Source: JAMXLO01 sp963832895 (GTDB taxonomy: Bacteria; Pseudomonadota; Alphaproteobacteria; Acetobacterales; Acetobacteraceae). From it: a DNA stretch of 64,000 bases. A program made the position numbers and the translations under genes. This document shows, one piece after another, positions 24,476-34,225 of this stretch. The stretch covers positions 310,001 to 374,000 of the forward strand of contig CAWHVQ010000021.1 of NCBI GenBank assembly GCA_963832895.1. The letters are read 5' to 3'. The stretch's first letter is position 1, and each line of letters starts with the position of its first letter. The notes under the pieces were generated by a model. The model ran no database searches, had not been told where the DNA came from, and saw only the letters and a list, made by a program, of their open reading frames with translations.

Positions 24476-25582
24476 TCACGACTCTGGCGTGCGGAACAGC
24501 AGCGGGAACGCGCTGTGCACGTGCGCCGCGGTGACCGGCGGGACGCCGAAATGCAGGAACGAGCGATTGAGCTCCGCCAGGCTGCGTGCGCCCGACAGCG
24601 CCATCGCCACCATCACCTCCTGCTCGAGGATCTCCAGCAACCGATGGACCCCGACATCCCCCTGGGCCGCCAGCGCGTAGCAATACAGTCGTCCCACCGC
24701 GACCGCATCGGCGCCCAACGCGATCGCCTTCACCACGTCGGTGCCCCTCGCGAAGCTGCCGTCGATCATAACCCGTGCCCGGCCGCGCACCGCGTCCACG
24801 ACCTCGGGCAGCACGTCCATCGAACCGCGGCCGTAGTCGAGCTGCCGCCCGCCATGGTTCGACACGTACACCACCTCGACCCCGTGCTCGCAGGCGATCG
24901 CCGCGTCCTCGGCCGTGGCGATGCCCTTCAGGATCAGCGGAATGCGGTGCTTGTCCTTGAATCGCTTCACGTTGTCCCAGGAGAAACTCGCCTGGTGATT
25001 GTGTCCGGTCGCGGCCGTGCGCCACGGCTTGACGAAGCGCCCCGCAATATCGCGTTCGCGTCGCGAATACGCAGCAGTGTCGATCGTGATGCAGAACGCA
25101 TTGTAGCCTGCATCAACCGCACGGCGCGCCACGTCATCCACCCAGGCATCATCGCCGCGCACGTAAAGCTGGAAGATCTTCGGTCCCGTTACGGCCTTCG
25201 CAGTCTCCTCGAGCCCTGGCTTCGTTACCGAACTCACGATGATCGGCACGCCGAACTCGGTGGCCCCGCGGCCGGCCGTTGCCGCGCCATTCGGATTGAA
25301 CGATTCCAGCGAACCGACCGGCGCCAGCATCACCGGTAGCCGCAGCTTCATGCCGAGGAACGTCGTCGTCGCATCCACCTTCGAGACATCGCGCAGCACG
25401 CGTGGGCGCAACGCGATCGCATCCAGCGCCGCGCGGTTGCGACGCAGCGTCGTCTCGCTTTCCGCCGCACCGATCAGATAGCCCCAGATATTGCTGTCGA
25501 GCTTTGCCCGCGCCGCGGGGATGAATTCGTGCAGGCACTGGTAGTCACCCGTGAGTTCGGTCAGGTGCGGCGCTTCCGGCAT
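24476..25582 (-). CDS. FMN-dependent alpha-hydroxy-acid dehydrogenase
   Basis: A 368-residue member of the L-lactate dehydrogenase / glycolate oxidase / mandelate dehydrogenase family. The active-site SNHGGRQLD motif is near residue 250 and the FMN phosphate region DGSFARGTDVVKAIALGADAV near residue 282. It oxidises an L-2-hydroxyacid to the oxoacid using FMN. The substrate cannot be fixed; neighbouring MFS transporter, MetE-like and cupin genes suggest a catabolic operon rather than plain lactate use. GAGGGGAGAG precedes the start. Confidence 0.88.
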   Translation of the reverse strand: MPEAPHLTELTGDYQCLHEFIPAARAKLDSNIWGYLIGAAESETTLRRNRAALDAIALRPRVLRDVSKVDATTTFLGMKLRLPVMLAPVGSLESFNPNGAATAGRGATEFGVPIIVSSVTKPGLEETAKAVTGPKIFQLYVRGDDAWVDDVARRAVDAGYNAFCITIDTAAYSRRERDIAGRFVKPWRTAATGHNHQASFSWDNVKRFKDKHRIPLILKGIATAEDAAIACEHGVEVVYVSNHGGRQLDYGRGSMDVLPEVVDAVRGRARVMIDGSFARGTDVVKAIALGADAVAVGRLYCYALAAQGDVGVHRLLEILEQEVMVAMALSGARSLAELNRSFLHFGVPPVTAAHVHSAFPLLFRTPES

Positions 25583-25647
25583 CGGTCTCTCCCCTCTTCG
25601 ATGGCGCCATCAGGCCCCCACCCGCCGCCGTTCGCAAGGAGCGCGTC

Positions 25648-26874
25648 TTACGCCGTCACGACCGCTGGCCTGCCGGTGAACGGCGTGCCGGGCCGCGTCT
25701 CAGGCATCAGGCGCCACACCATCGCGAGTGCCACCAGTCCAACCAATGCCAGCCCGAAGAATGCGGCCGGCGCCCCAAGTGTATCGGCGATCCACCCGGC
25801 GATGGTGGTACTGGCGGTGGCTCCCAGGCCGCCGGCCAGGCCCAGCGAGCCGATGGCCAGGTTAAGGTAGCCGGTCCGCTGCGTCAGATCGGCGGCGATC
25901 AGCGGCATGGCCAGACCGACGATCGTGGCGCTCACGCCGTCCAGCACCTGGATTGCCACCAGCGGAACCGCATCGGGACTGGCGACAAACAGCAGCCCGC
26001 GCAGCGGCAGCGCAGCAAAGCCGAACAGCAGGATGGGCTTGCGTCCAAGGCTTTGCGCCAGACGGCCGGCCCACGGTGAGCATGCCGCCACAACGATCTG
26101 TGGCACGATGACCGCCGCCGACACGACGAAGTCGGAATAGCCGACCCGCTTTGACAGTTCGTTGAGCGCCAGCGGCAGCATCGCAGCATTGGCGAACTGG
26201 AACAGTACGATGCAGGCCGCGAAGATATGCAGCGTCGGTTCGCTGAAAATATGCCAGGGACGATGCTCGCTTTGCTTTCGTTCGCGCGGATGACGCGTGG
26301 CCGGATGGTCGTCGGCGACAAGGTCCCTGTCGCGGAATATGGCCAGCGCGACCAGGGCCGGGATGATCAACAAGGCCGTGAAGGTGAATATGGCGCCCTG
26401 CGAGAAATAATACGCAACGCCGCCGAGTGCTGCTGCGGTCAGCCCGTTCCCCAGCGAGGCGTAGCGGCCGTTGCTGCCTAGCCGCTCGCTGAAGGCCTCA
26501 TGGCCACAGAGCTTCAACGTGAGTGCGGCGATCGCCGGAGTGAGCAGGCACCCGGCGAACGCCTGTAGCACCCGCGAGGCGAGCACCGGCACCTGCGTCG
26601 GCGTCGCCACCACCAACATGGCGCTCAGGCCGGTCAGCAGCAGTGCAACAGCAACGGCCAACCGCTTGAGATGTATGGCATCCACCAGCGCGCCGGCCGG
26701 CACCTGAAAGAGCAGCGCCGATCCGGTGCCGATGCTGAGCGCGAAGCCGATATCGACCTGGCTCCAGCCCTTCTGGGTCAGATAGACGGTGAAGAACGGT
26801 CCGAACGCGGTTTGCAGCGCACCGACGAAGAAATTCAGGCCGTTCAGTCCGCCCTGGGCGCGTAGCGATGTCAT
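25648..26874 (-). CDS. MFS transporter
   Basis: A 408-residue major facilitator with about 12 hydrophobic helices in two groups of six. A short charged loop near residue 200 separates the halves. It resembles drug/metabolite efflux or sugar-type MFS proteins, but no substrate-defining motif is evident. It is first in a minus-strand run of four genes with the FMN dehydrogenase, MetE-like and cupin genes, so it may import the operon's substrate. Confidence 0.82.
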   Translation of the reverse strand: MTSLRAQGGLNGLNFFVGALQTAFGPFFTVYLTQKGWSQVDIGFALSIGTGSALLFQVPAGALVDAIHLKRLAVAVALLLTGLSAMLVVATPTQVPVLASRVLQAFAGCLLTPAIAALTLKLCGHEAFSERLGSNGRYASLGNGLTAAALGGVAYYFSQGAIFTFTALLIIPALVALAIFRDRDLVADDHPATRHPRERKQSEHRPWHIFSEPTLHIFAACIVLFQFANAAMLPLALNELSKRVGYSDFVVSAAVIVPQIVVAACSPWAGRLAQSLGRKPILLFGFAALPLRGLLFVASPDAVPLVAIQVLDGVSATIVGLAMPLIAADLTQRTGYLNLAIGSLGLAGGLGATASTTIAGWIADTLGAPAAFFGLALVGLVALAMVWRLMPETRPGTPFTGRPAVVTA

Positions 26875-26905
26875 GGTCGAACCCTAACCTCGCTGCGAGC
26901 CAAAA

Positions 26906-26946
26906 AAGGTAAAGGCCGGGCAGACGCGCCACCCGGCCCCTACCTT
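26906..26946 (-). terminator. Rho-independent terminator after the GT4 gene
   Basis: AAGGTA-AA-GGCCGGG pairs with CCCGGCC-CC-TACCTT across an 11-base loop. On the minus strand it is followed by TTTACC and TTTTTT. It lies 20 bases beyond the glycosyltransferase stop codon and before the MFS gene. Confidence 0.65.
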
Positions 26947-26966
26947 ATTCTTCGACTGCCGCGCTG

Positions 26967-28022
26967 TCAGCCGCTAACCGCACGCAGCCGCGGCTTCTGT
27001 GGCAAACACAGCTCCTCATAGAGATCGATATAGTCCTCGGCCATGCGCCGGGCGGTGAAGCGACGCTCGAACTGCCGGCGCACCAGGGCGCGGTCCAGCT
27101 CGCCCAGCCGATCCACCGCCGCGACCGCCGTCGCCTCGTCATGCACGATGAACCCGGTCAGGCTGTCGTCAATCACCTCCGGCACCGAACCACGGTTGAA
27201 GGCAATCACCGGCGTGCCGCACGCCATGCTCTCGATCATCACGAGCCCGAACGGCTCCGGCCAGTCGATCGGGAACAGCAGCCCATGCGCACCCGACAGA
27301 AAGGCGGGCTTCTGGCTGTCGTTGATTTCACCGATGAACTCGACCCACGGGCTGGCGTCGATCAGCGGTTTGATCTCGTTCTCGTAGTATTTCTTGTCGG
27401 CGTTATCGACCTTGGCGGCAATCCTCAGCTTCATGCCGGCGGCCCCGGCGATGCGGATCGCCTTGTCCACGCCCTTCTCCGGCGAGATACGGCCAAGGAA
27501 CGCGAGGTACTCCTGCTTCACCGGCTGCGGCGTCAGCAGATTGGCCGGCATGCCGTGGTGCACCGTGCCGATCCAGTTCAGACGGGGAATCGGCCGCCGC
27601 TGGCTGTCCGATATCGACACGAACGGCGCATCGAACAGCTCATACACGTCCTTGAATTCGGGAATGTCGAGCCGGCCGTGCAGCGTTGTCAGGAAAGGTG
27701 TGCGCTGGCGGCTGAACAGCGACAGCGGAAAATAGTCGGTATGGAAGTGCAGCACATCGAATTCGTCGGCGCGGCGATAGATCCGCTCCATCATCCGCAT
27801 GTAGATGGCGATCCAGTCGACCACGGATGGATCGAGCCGCAGCGCCTGGTCGCGCATTGGCGCGAGCTTTGCCGACGTAATCGAGTCACCGCTGGCAAAC
27901 AGGGTTACGTCGTGACCCATGGCAACCAGTTCTTCGGTGAGAGAGTAAACGACACGTTCGGTACCACCGTACAGCTTTGGCGGCACCGCTTCGAAAAGCG
28001 GAGAAATCTGAGCAATACGCAT
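26967..28022 (-). CDS. Glycosyltransferase family 4 protein
   Basis: A 351-residue GT-B fold retaining glycosyltransferase. The N-terminus MRIAQISPLFEAVPPKLYGGTE carries the glycine-rich loop that binds the acceptor side. The C-terminal half has FLGRISPEKGVD and the EX7E signature in PEPFGLVMIESMACGTPVIA. ATG 28022 is chosen because family members start with this methionine. It stands alone, divergent from the ABC transporter gene, so the donor and acceptor are unknown. Confidence 0.88.
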   Translation of the reverse strand: MRIAQISPLFEAVPPKLYGGTERVVYSLTEELVAMGHDVTLFASGDSITSAKLAPMRDQALRLDPSVVDWIAIYMRMMERIYRRADEFDVLHFHTDYFPLSLFSRQRTPFLTTLHGRLDIPEFKDVYELFDAPFVSISDSQRRPIPRLNWIGTVHHGMPANLLTPQPVKQEYLAFLGRISPEKGVDKAIRIAGAAGMKLRIAAKVDNADKKYYENEIKPLIDASPWVEFIGEINDSQKPAFLSGAHGLLFPIDWPEPFGLVMIESMACGTPVIAFNRGSVPEVIDDSLTGFIVHDEATAVAAVDRLGELDRALVRRQFERRFTARRMAEDYIDLYEELCLPQKPRLRAVSG

Positions 28023-28246
28023 GAATGCAGGCCCCAGGGTTTTTCTTCGGTTCACCAGTAACCAGCTCGGCTTTTACTGACAGTTGATTTGATCAGGGGG
28101 CCGCGCTTGATCACTATGTTGTTATAGAGTGTGAATGTGGCGAAAAATCGGCGCGTTTCTTGCCGTAAATCCCGCCTTAATTCAGCCATCCACCTCGATC
28201 ACACTCTCGACATTGAGTTGATTGCGGCGAAAATGAGGCTCGTTCG

Positions 28247-30014
28247 ATGAACCTACCGCGCTTGCGTGCGCATCCCATCGGGTTCCTGTGGCACTATGTG
28301 CGTCGTCACCCATGGGGACACGCTACCGTTTTCCTGTCCGTGCTGATAGCGGTGGTCTGCGCCGTCTCCGTACAGGTACGGCCTGAAGCATCTGATCGAC
28401 ATCATCGCCGCCGGTCCGAGCAAGGCGACCGGGCTTTGGCTGGCATTCGCCATGCTCTGCTCGCTGGTCGCCGCCGATAGCCTGCTCTGGCGCGTCGCAG
28501 GCTGGGCCGCGGCTTACACATTTGTGGCGGTCACCGGCGACATCAGGCGCGACCTGTTTGGCCATCTCTCCGGCCATTCGCCAAGCTATTTCGCCGAGCG
28601 CCTGCCCGGCGCGCTGGCCAGCCGCATCACCGCGACGTCCAATGCCGTATTCACTACCGAGAATACCGGGTCGTGGAACGTTCTGCCACCGGTGGTGGCA
28701 GTCGTCTGCTCGATCGTGTTCATCGGTTCGGTGAACCTATCCATGGCCGGTGCGCTGGTCGGCGCGGCCGCCTGCCTGGGCGCGGTGGTGTTCTACCTGG
28801 CTCGCCGCGGCACACCGCTGCATCGCAGCTTCGCCTCGAAGGCCGCGGCCGTCGACGGCGAACTGGTGGACATAATCGGCAACATGTCCGTCGTGCGCGC
28901 GTTCGGCGCGATGTTCCGCGAGCAGAAGCGTGTCGCCGGCACGATCGGCTTCGAGTTGGCCGCGCGCCGCACCAGTCTGATCTATCTGGAACGGCTGCGG
29001 CTGATCCACGCGGTGATCACCTCGTCACTGATCGCCGGCATTCTCGCCTGGGGTCTGCTGCTGTGGCAGCACGGCCAGGCGACGGTTGGCGACCTGGTGC
29101 TGATCACCTCGCTTTCCATCGGCATCCTGCATTGCACGCGCGACCTCGCCGTGGCCTTGGTCGATCTGACCCAGCACGTCGCGCGGCTCGAGGAGGCGAT
29201 CGGTGCGCTGCTCGTCGATCACGACCTGCCGGACCGGCCGAACGCGCGACCGCTGCGGGCGGGGGCAGGGGAGGTGACATTCGATCAGGTGCGCTTCGCC
29301 TACCCCGGCCGTGCGCCCGTGCTGCGGGACTTCGACCTGACGATCGAGCCGGGTCAGCGGGTCGGCCTGGTCGGCTATTCGGGCGCCGGCAAGTCCACCG
29401 TGCTGGCGCTGCTCCAGCGCTTCTATGACGTGGGCGGTGGGCGCATCACGATCGACGGTCAGGACATCCGTGACGTCACGCAGGAGAGCCTGCGCACGAC
29501 CATGGCGATCGTGCCGCAGGATATTAGCCTGTTCCACCGCACGGTGCTGGAGAACATCCGTTACGCTCGCCCTGATGCGCCCGAGGAGGACGTGCTGGCG
29601 GCAGCCGACATGGCGAACTGCCGGGAGTTCATCGAAGCGCTGCCCGACGGCTTCGCCACCATGGTCGGTGATCGCGGCGTCAAGCTCTCCGGCGGCCAGC
29701 GGCAACGCCTGGCCATCGCGCGGGCACTCTTGAAGGACGCGCCGATCCTGCTGCTGGACGAGGCCACCAGCGCGCTCGACAGCGAAAGCGAGCGGGCAAT
29801 CCAGGACGCGCTCGACGTGTTGATGCAGGGGCGCACCGTCATCGCCATCGCGCACCGGCTCGCGACGCTCAAAAGCTTCGACCGGATCATCGTGATGGAT
29901 CGCGGGCGCATCGTCGACGACGGCCCGCCTCGCGTGCTGGCGCTGCGGCCGGGTCCCTATCGCGACATGCTGCGCAGGCAACAACTGGTCGAACCGCTGC
30001 CGGAAGCTGCATAG
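28247..30014 (+). pseudogene. ABC transporter (permease-ATPase fusion), frameshifted
   Basis: This gene encodes a half-transporter with six membrane helices followed by an ATPase: Walker A GYSGAGKST, signature LSGGQRQRLAIARAL and Walker B ILLLDEATSALD. Reading from ATG 28247 the frame is lost at about 28375. Deleting one G of the GG at 28375-28376 joins it to the frame that continues YGLKHLIDII and runs to 30014, giving about 588 residues in all. The lesion lies in the first membrane helix. A residual protein starting at 28452 would lack it. Exporters of this kind move lipids, drugs or peptides; substrate unknown. A sequencing or assembly error is possible. Confidence 0.85.
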
Positions 30015-30080
30015 GCTCACCGACATCAAAGCGTCACGTGCGATGACCCGAATTTTGTGCCCCAATTCGGGCGCCGTCGC

Positions 30081-30117
30081 GCCGCCAGCCTGACCATCCG
30101 GGTCAGGCTGTGGCGGC
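30081..30117. repeat. GC-rich hairpin between the ABC and MFS genes
   Basis: GCCGCC-A-GCCTGACC pairs with GGTCAGGC-TGT-GGCGGC across a very short loop. No T-run follows, so it is not a standard terminator. It lies 36 bases before the MFS start codon and could be an operator, attenuator or mRNA-stabilising hairpin. Confidence 0.45.
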
Positions 30118-30152
30118 TCTCGCCACGGTGACTGACAGGGGATAGGTCGCCA

Positions 30153-31637
30153 ATGGACGTTGCCGAGCGTGCGATGCCTGCCGTCGCGGGCGCAAAATCT
30201 GTGCAGGATTACATCGACGAGTTGCCAGGCTGGGCCGACGGCACCAGGCTGAAATCAGCGCCGATGACCGGCATGCAATGGCGCATCTGGTCGCTCGCCG
30301 CAGCCGGAAAGTTCTTCGAGGGTTTCGTCGTCTTCATGACCGGCGTCGCACTGCCGCTCATCGTACGCGAATTCCACATCCTGCCTGCCGAGAAGGGCAT
30401 CATCAGCGCCGCCAGTCTCGCCGGAATCTTGTTCGGCGCGGTACTGTTGGGCGGCCTGTCGGACTATTTCGGCCGCAAGCGCATGTTCATCGCGGAGATG
30501 ATCATCTTCGTGGCCTTCCTTGGGCTGCTGATACTCTGCAACGACTTCCTCTCGCTCGCCATCTGCCTGTTCGGCCTGGGTCTCGCACTCGGCTGCGACT
30601 ATCCGACCGCCCACATGATCATCTCGGAGAACATCCCCAGCGCCAATCGAGGCAAGCTGGTGCTTGGCGCGTTCGGGTTCCAGGCACTGGGTGCGCTCGC
30701 CGGCACCGGTGTCGGCTGTGTCGTCCTCATCCTCGTGCCGGACCTGTCGGCATGGCGCTGGATGTACGCGACCGCTCTCATTCCGGCGCTCGCCGTCACC
30801 ATCGGCCGCTTCTTCGTGGTCGAGAGCGCGAACTGGCTGGCGGTGCGCGGCGCGCACGACAAGGCCGAACAGTCGGTGACCCGTCTGCTCGCCCGCGAGC
30901 CGCAATATCCGAAGGACATCCGGCTGCGCCGCAGCAATGCGGCCGGGAGCGAGGCAGGTCGCGGCAAACAGTCGTTCGCGGCGCTGTTCAACGATCGCAA
31001 CCGGCGCGCCACCATTTTCGCCTCCGTCCCGTGGTTCATCCAGGATCTCGGCACCTATGGCATCGGCATCTTCACGCCGATCATCCTGGCGGCGGCGATC
31101 GGCGCCGGTTCCGACCATGTCCGCAGTCTCAGTGACCTGGTCGCTGACACTATCCTCGCCGCCAAGGGTGCCGCGCTGATCAACGTCCTGTTGATCGTCG
31201 GCATTCTCTTCGCCGTCGTTCTGGCCGACAGGTTTGGCCGGATCTGGCTGCAGATCATCGGCTTCATCGGCTGCGCCATCGGCTTGTTCCTCGCCACACT
31301 CTCCGCGGGCGCCTCGGGATCGGCCAGGATCGCACTCATCTTTGCGGGCTTCATGCTGTTCAACTTCATGACCAATCTTGGTCCGAACGCGCAGACCTAC
31401 CTGCTTGCCGGCGAGGTGTTCCCGACCGAGGTACGCGGCATGGGCGCCGGCTTCGCCGCGGCCTTCGCGAAGATCGGTGCGGTCGCCACCGCCTTCCTGT
31501 TCCCCATCCTGCTCGCCGGTATCGGAACCGCCGCGCTGCTCTGGGGTCTGATCGTCACGTCGATTCTCGGCGCGGTGGTCACCTGGATGTACCGCATCGA
31601 GACGACGGGCCTCAATCTCGATCAGATCGGCCGGTAG
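30153..31637 (+). CDS. MFS transporter (sugar/metabolite-proton symporter type)
   Basis: A 494-residue protein with about 12 membrane helices. The MFS loop 2-3 signature is visible as GGLSDYFGRKRMF near residue 104, and a matching repeat occurs in the second half as LADRFGRIW. The N-terminal 40 residues are cytoplasmic and longer than usual. It resembles metabolite:H+ symporters of the SP/MHS groups. The next gene, a PstS-like protein, starts 7 bases after its stop, so the two are probably co-transcribed, which might hint at phosphate or a phosphorylated substrate. Confidence 0.85.
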   Translation: MDVAERAMPAVAGAKSVQDYIDELPGWADGTRLKSAPMTGMQWRIWSLAAAGKFFEGFVVFMTGVALPLIVREFHILPAEKGIISAASLAGILFGAVLLGGLSDYFGRKRMFIAEMIIFVAFLGLLILCNDFLSLAICLFGLGLALGCDYPTAHMIISENIPSANRGKLVLGAFGFQALGALAGTGVGCVVLILVPDLSAWRWMYATALIPALAVTIGRFFVVESANWLAVRGAHDKAEQSVTRLLAREPQYPKDIRLRRSNAAGSEAGRGKQSFAALFNDRNRRATIFASVPWFIQDLGTYGIGIFTPIILAAAIGAGSDHVRSLSDLVADTILAAKGAALINVLLIVGILFAVVLADRFGRIWLQIIGFIGCAIGLFLATLSAGASGSARIALIFAGFMLFNFMTNLGPNAQTYLLAGEVFPTEVRGMGAGFAAAFAKIGAVATAFLFPILLAGIGTAALLWGLIVTSILGAVVTWMYRIETTGLNLDQIGR

Positions 31638-31644
31638 CGCAGCC

Positions 31645-32721
31645 ATGACGAAATGCATTGTCCCCGGCCGATGGCTCCGGCGCCGCCTGATCGGCGCAAC
31701 GCTTTCACTGACGCTCCTTTCGCTCTCGGCACAGGCGCAGGGACCGACACTGAACGAGACCGGCTCCACGCTGCTCTACCCGCTGTTTCAGCGCTGGATC
31801 CCCGACTACATGCGACTCGTACCTGGCGTCACGATTACCGCCGCCGCCACCGGATCGGGCACCGGCATTGCCGCCGCCATCTCCGGCGACGCGGATATCG
31901 GCGCGTCGGATGCCTATATGTCGGACGAGCAGGCGGGGCAGAACACCGGCATCGTCAACATCCCGCTCGCCATCTCGGCGCAGACGGTCAACTACAACAT
32001 TCCAGGCCTGAACGATGCCGGGCTCAAACTCGATGGCCCGACGCTCGCCGGGATCTATGACGGCCGCATCAAGGATTGGGACGCGGCGCCGATTGCCGAA
32101 CTGAATCCTCATGTCGAACTGCCGCACCAGCTGATTGTGCCGATCCGCCGTTCGGATGCCTCGGGCGATACCTTCATCTTCACCCAGTTCCTGGATTTCT
32201 CGACCCAGAGTTGGGAGAACCGCATCGGCTACGGCACCAGCATCGCGTGGCCCGGGGTGGCCGGAGAAAAAACCGTCAGTGGCAATGAGGCCATGGTGCA
32301 GGCGCTGGCCGCGACCCCGTATTCGGTCGGCTATGTCGGGGTCAGCTACCGTGATGCGATCGCAAAGGCCGGGTTGGGGACCGCACCGCTCGGGAACCAA
32401 GGCGGCAGGTTCGTGCTTCCGAGCGCGGATACCATCAGTGCCGCAGCCTCGGTGCTCGATCCTCGCACGCCGGCCGACGAGCGTCTGAGCCTCGTGTTCG
32501 CGCCGGGCGATGACTCATATCCGCTGGTCAACTACGAGTATGCGGTGGTTTCCGTCAGGCAGGCCAATCCCGAATCTGCCGCGGCGCTGCGCCGCTTCCT
32601 GCTATGGGCGGTCTCGATCGAGGGCGGCAACGCCCAGCAATACCTCGGCCCCGTCGGCTTCATCCCACTGCCCGATTTCATCCGCGCGCTGAGCGAGAAC
32701 CAGATCAACCGGCTCAAGTAG
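31645..32721 (+). CDS. PstS-like phosphate-binding protein
   Basis: A 358-residue periplasmic solute-binding protein. The signal peptide ends near SAQAQ at residue 32. The mature N-terminus has NETGSTLLYPLFQRW, and ATGSGTGI near residue 68 and RRSDASGDTFIF near residue 160 are typical of PstS phosphate-binding loops. It binds phosphate for the Pst ABC importer, but no pstCAB genes are adjacent. Instead it follows an MFS transporter, so it is an orphan or serves a distant importer. Confidence 0.85.
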   Translation: MTKCIVPGRWLRRRLIGATLSLTLLSLSAQAQGPTLNETGSTLLYPLFQRWIPDYMRLVPGVTITAAATGSGTGIAAAISGDADIGASDAYMSDEQAGQNTGIVNIPLAISAQTVNYNIPGLNDAGLKLDGPTLAGIYDGRIKDWDAAPIAELNPHVELPHQLIVPIRRSDASGDTFIFTQFLDFSTQSWENRIGYGTSIAWPGVAGEKTVSGNEAMVQALAATPYSVGYVGVSYRDAIAKAGLGTAPLGNQGGRFVLPSADTISAAASVLDPRTPADERLSLVFAPGDDSYPLVNYEYAVVSVRQANPESAAALRRFLLWAVSIEGGNAQQYLGPVGFIPLPDFIRALSENQINRLK

Positions 32722-32810
32722 GTGCGGTTCTGGACTGAAAATCGCTTCTGCCACGTATCGGACATACTGCCGTGATGTGATCTCCGACCGCATCATCGAG
32801 GCCATGCAGG

Positions 32811-34178
32811 ATGTCCCGGCTTGTCGTCGTCTCCAATCGGGTGGCGCCGATCACAGAAGGTGAACCAACCGCCGGTGGACTGGCCGCTGGCGTGCTGGAT
32901 GCGCTGAAGCAGCAGGGCGGCATCTGGTTCGGCTGGAGCGGCGAGATCACCGACGATGCCGCCGTCGCTCATGTCGAGCGGACGGTCGGATCGATCACGC
33001 TCTACACGGTCGATCTCTGCCGGCGCGACTACGATGAGTTCTACCGTGGCTTCGCCAACGGCACGCTGTGGCCGACATTGCACTATCAGGTCGGCCACGC
33101 GCATTTTGATCGGGACGAATTCGCCGGCTATCGACGAGTGAACGCACTGTTCGCGCAGGCGCTCGCGCGTCTGGTGCGGCCGGATGATCTGATCTGGGCG
33201 CACGACTATCACCTGCTTTGTCTGGCCGAGGCGCTGCGCGAGGCGGGGCTGCGCAACCGCATGGGCTTGTTCCTCCACACACCATTTCCGGCGCCTTCGG
33301 TGTTCATGACCGATCCGGCGCACGCAGACCTGGTCCGCGCCATGTGCCAGTTCGATCTGCTTGGCTTCCAGACGGAAGACGATCGCAGCGCGTTCACCGA
33401 TTATGTTCTGCGGCAGGCAGGTGGCAGCGCGCTGGATGGCGGCCGGCTGAAGGCGTTCGACCGCACGGTGAAGACCGGCGTGTACCCGATCGGCGTGCAT
33501 GTCGACGAAGTGCGACACGAGGCAGAAGCACCTGCCAATCAGCATTATGCGTCGCGGCTGCGCACCAGCTTGCTCGGGCGGCCGCTGATCCTGAGTGTCG
33601 ATCGGCTGGATTATTCCAAGGGGCTGCGGCCGCGATTCATCGCGTTCGAGCAGTTCCTCGCGCGGTTTCCGCAGCGCCAGGGCAACGTGGTGTTCATGCA
33701 GATCGCGCCGCCATCGCGCGGCGATATCGAGACGTATCGCGAGATTCGCCACGAGCTGGAAGCGGAGGCTGGCCGCATCAACGGGCGCTTCGCCGAAGTG
33801 GACTGGATGCCGCTGCGCTACCTGAACCGTGGCTTCGTGCGCAGCGCGCTGATGCCGCTCTACGCCGAGGCGCAGGTGGGACTTGTGACGCCCCTGCGCG
33901 ATGGGATGAACCTGGTGGCTAAGGAGTATGTCGCGGCGCAGGATCCGGACGATCCGGGTGTCCTGGTGCTGTCGCAGTTCGCCGGCGCGGCGCGCGAACT
34001 GGATGCGGCGCTGATCGTCAATCCGTACGATGAGGCGGGGGTAGCGGCGGCGCTGGATCGTGCCCTGGCGATGGGCTGCGATGAGCGGCGCGAGCGGCAC
34101 GCCGCCATGATGGCGGTGATGCGGCAGAACAGCCTGGATGCGTGGCGCGATCGCTTCGAGGCGGATTTGCGGGCCTGA
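32811..34178 (+). CDS. otsA: Trehalose-6-phosphate synthase
   Basis: A 455-residue GT20 enzyme that joins glucose from UDP-glucose to glucose-6-phosphate. Landmarks are VVVSNRVAP at the N-terminus, WAHDYHLL near residue 128, LSVDRLDYSKGL near residue 262 and DGMNLVAKEYV near residue 365. Length matches the family. No trehalose-6-phosphate phosphatase (otsB) is next to it, so that step must be encoded elsewhere. Trehalose protects against osmotic and drying stress. Confidence 0.95.
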   Translation: MSRLVVVSNRVAPITEGEPTAGGLAAGVLDALKQQGGIWFGWSGEITDDAAVAHVERTVGSITLYTVDLCRRDYDEFYRGFANGTLWPTLHYQVGHAHFDRDEFAGYRRVNALFAQALARLVRPDDLIWAHDYHLLCLAEALREAGLRNRMGLFLHTPFPAPSVFMTDPAHADLVRAMCQFDLLGFQTEDDRSAFTDYVLRQAGGSALDGGRLKAFDRTVKTGVYPIGVHVDEVRHEAEAPANQHYASRLRTSLLGRPLILSVDRLDYSKGLRPRFIAFEQFLARFPQRQGNVVFMQIAPPSRGDIETYREIRHELEAEAGRINGRFAEVDWMPLRYLNRGFVRSALMPLYAEAQVGLVTPLRDGMNLVAKEYVAAQDPDDPGVLVLSQFAGAARELDAALIVNPYDEAGVAAALDRALAMGCDERRERHAAMMAVMRQNSLDAWRDRFEADLRA

Positions 34179-34225
34179 CGCCGGAACCTATAATATCCCC
34201 AGAATTCAGGCAGGAGCGTTCCCTA

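Noticed and set aside
30255..31769. 504-residue minus-strand open frame rich in Glu, Asp, Arg and Gly
   Set aside because: It lies opposite the MFS transporter; the composition is what the reverse strand of GC-rich membrane-protein codons gives.
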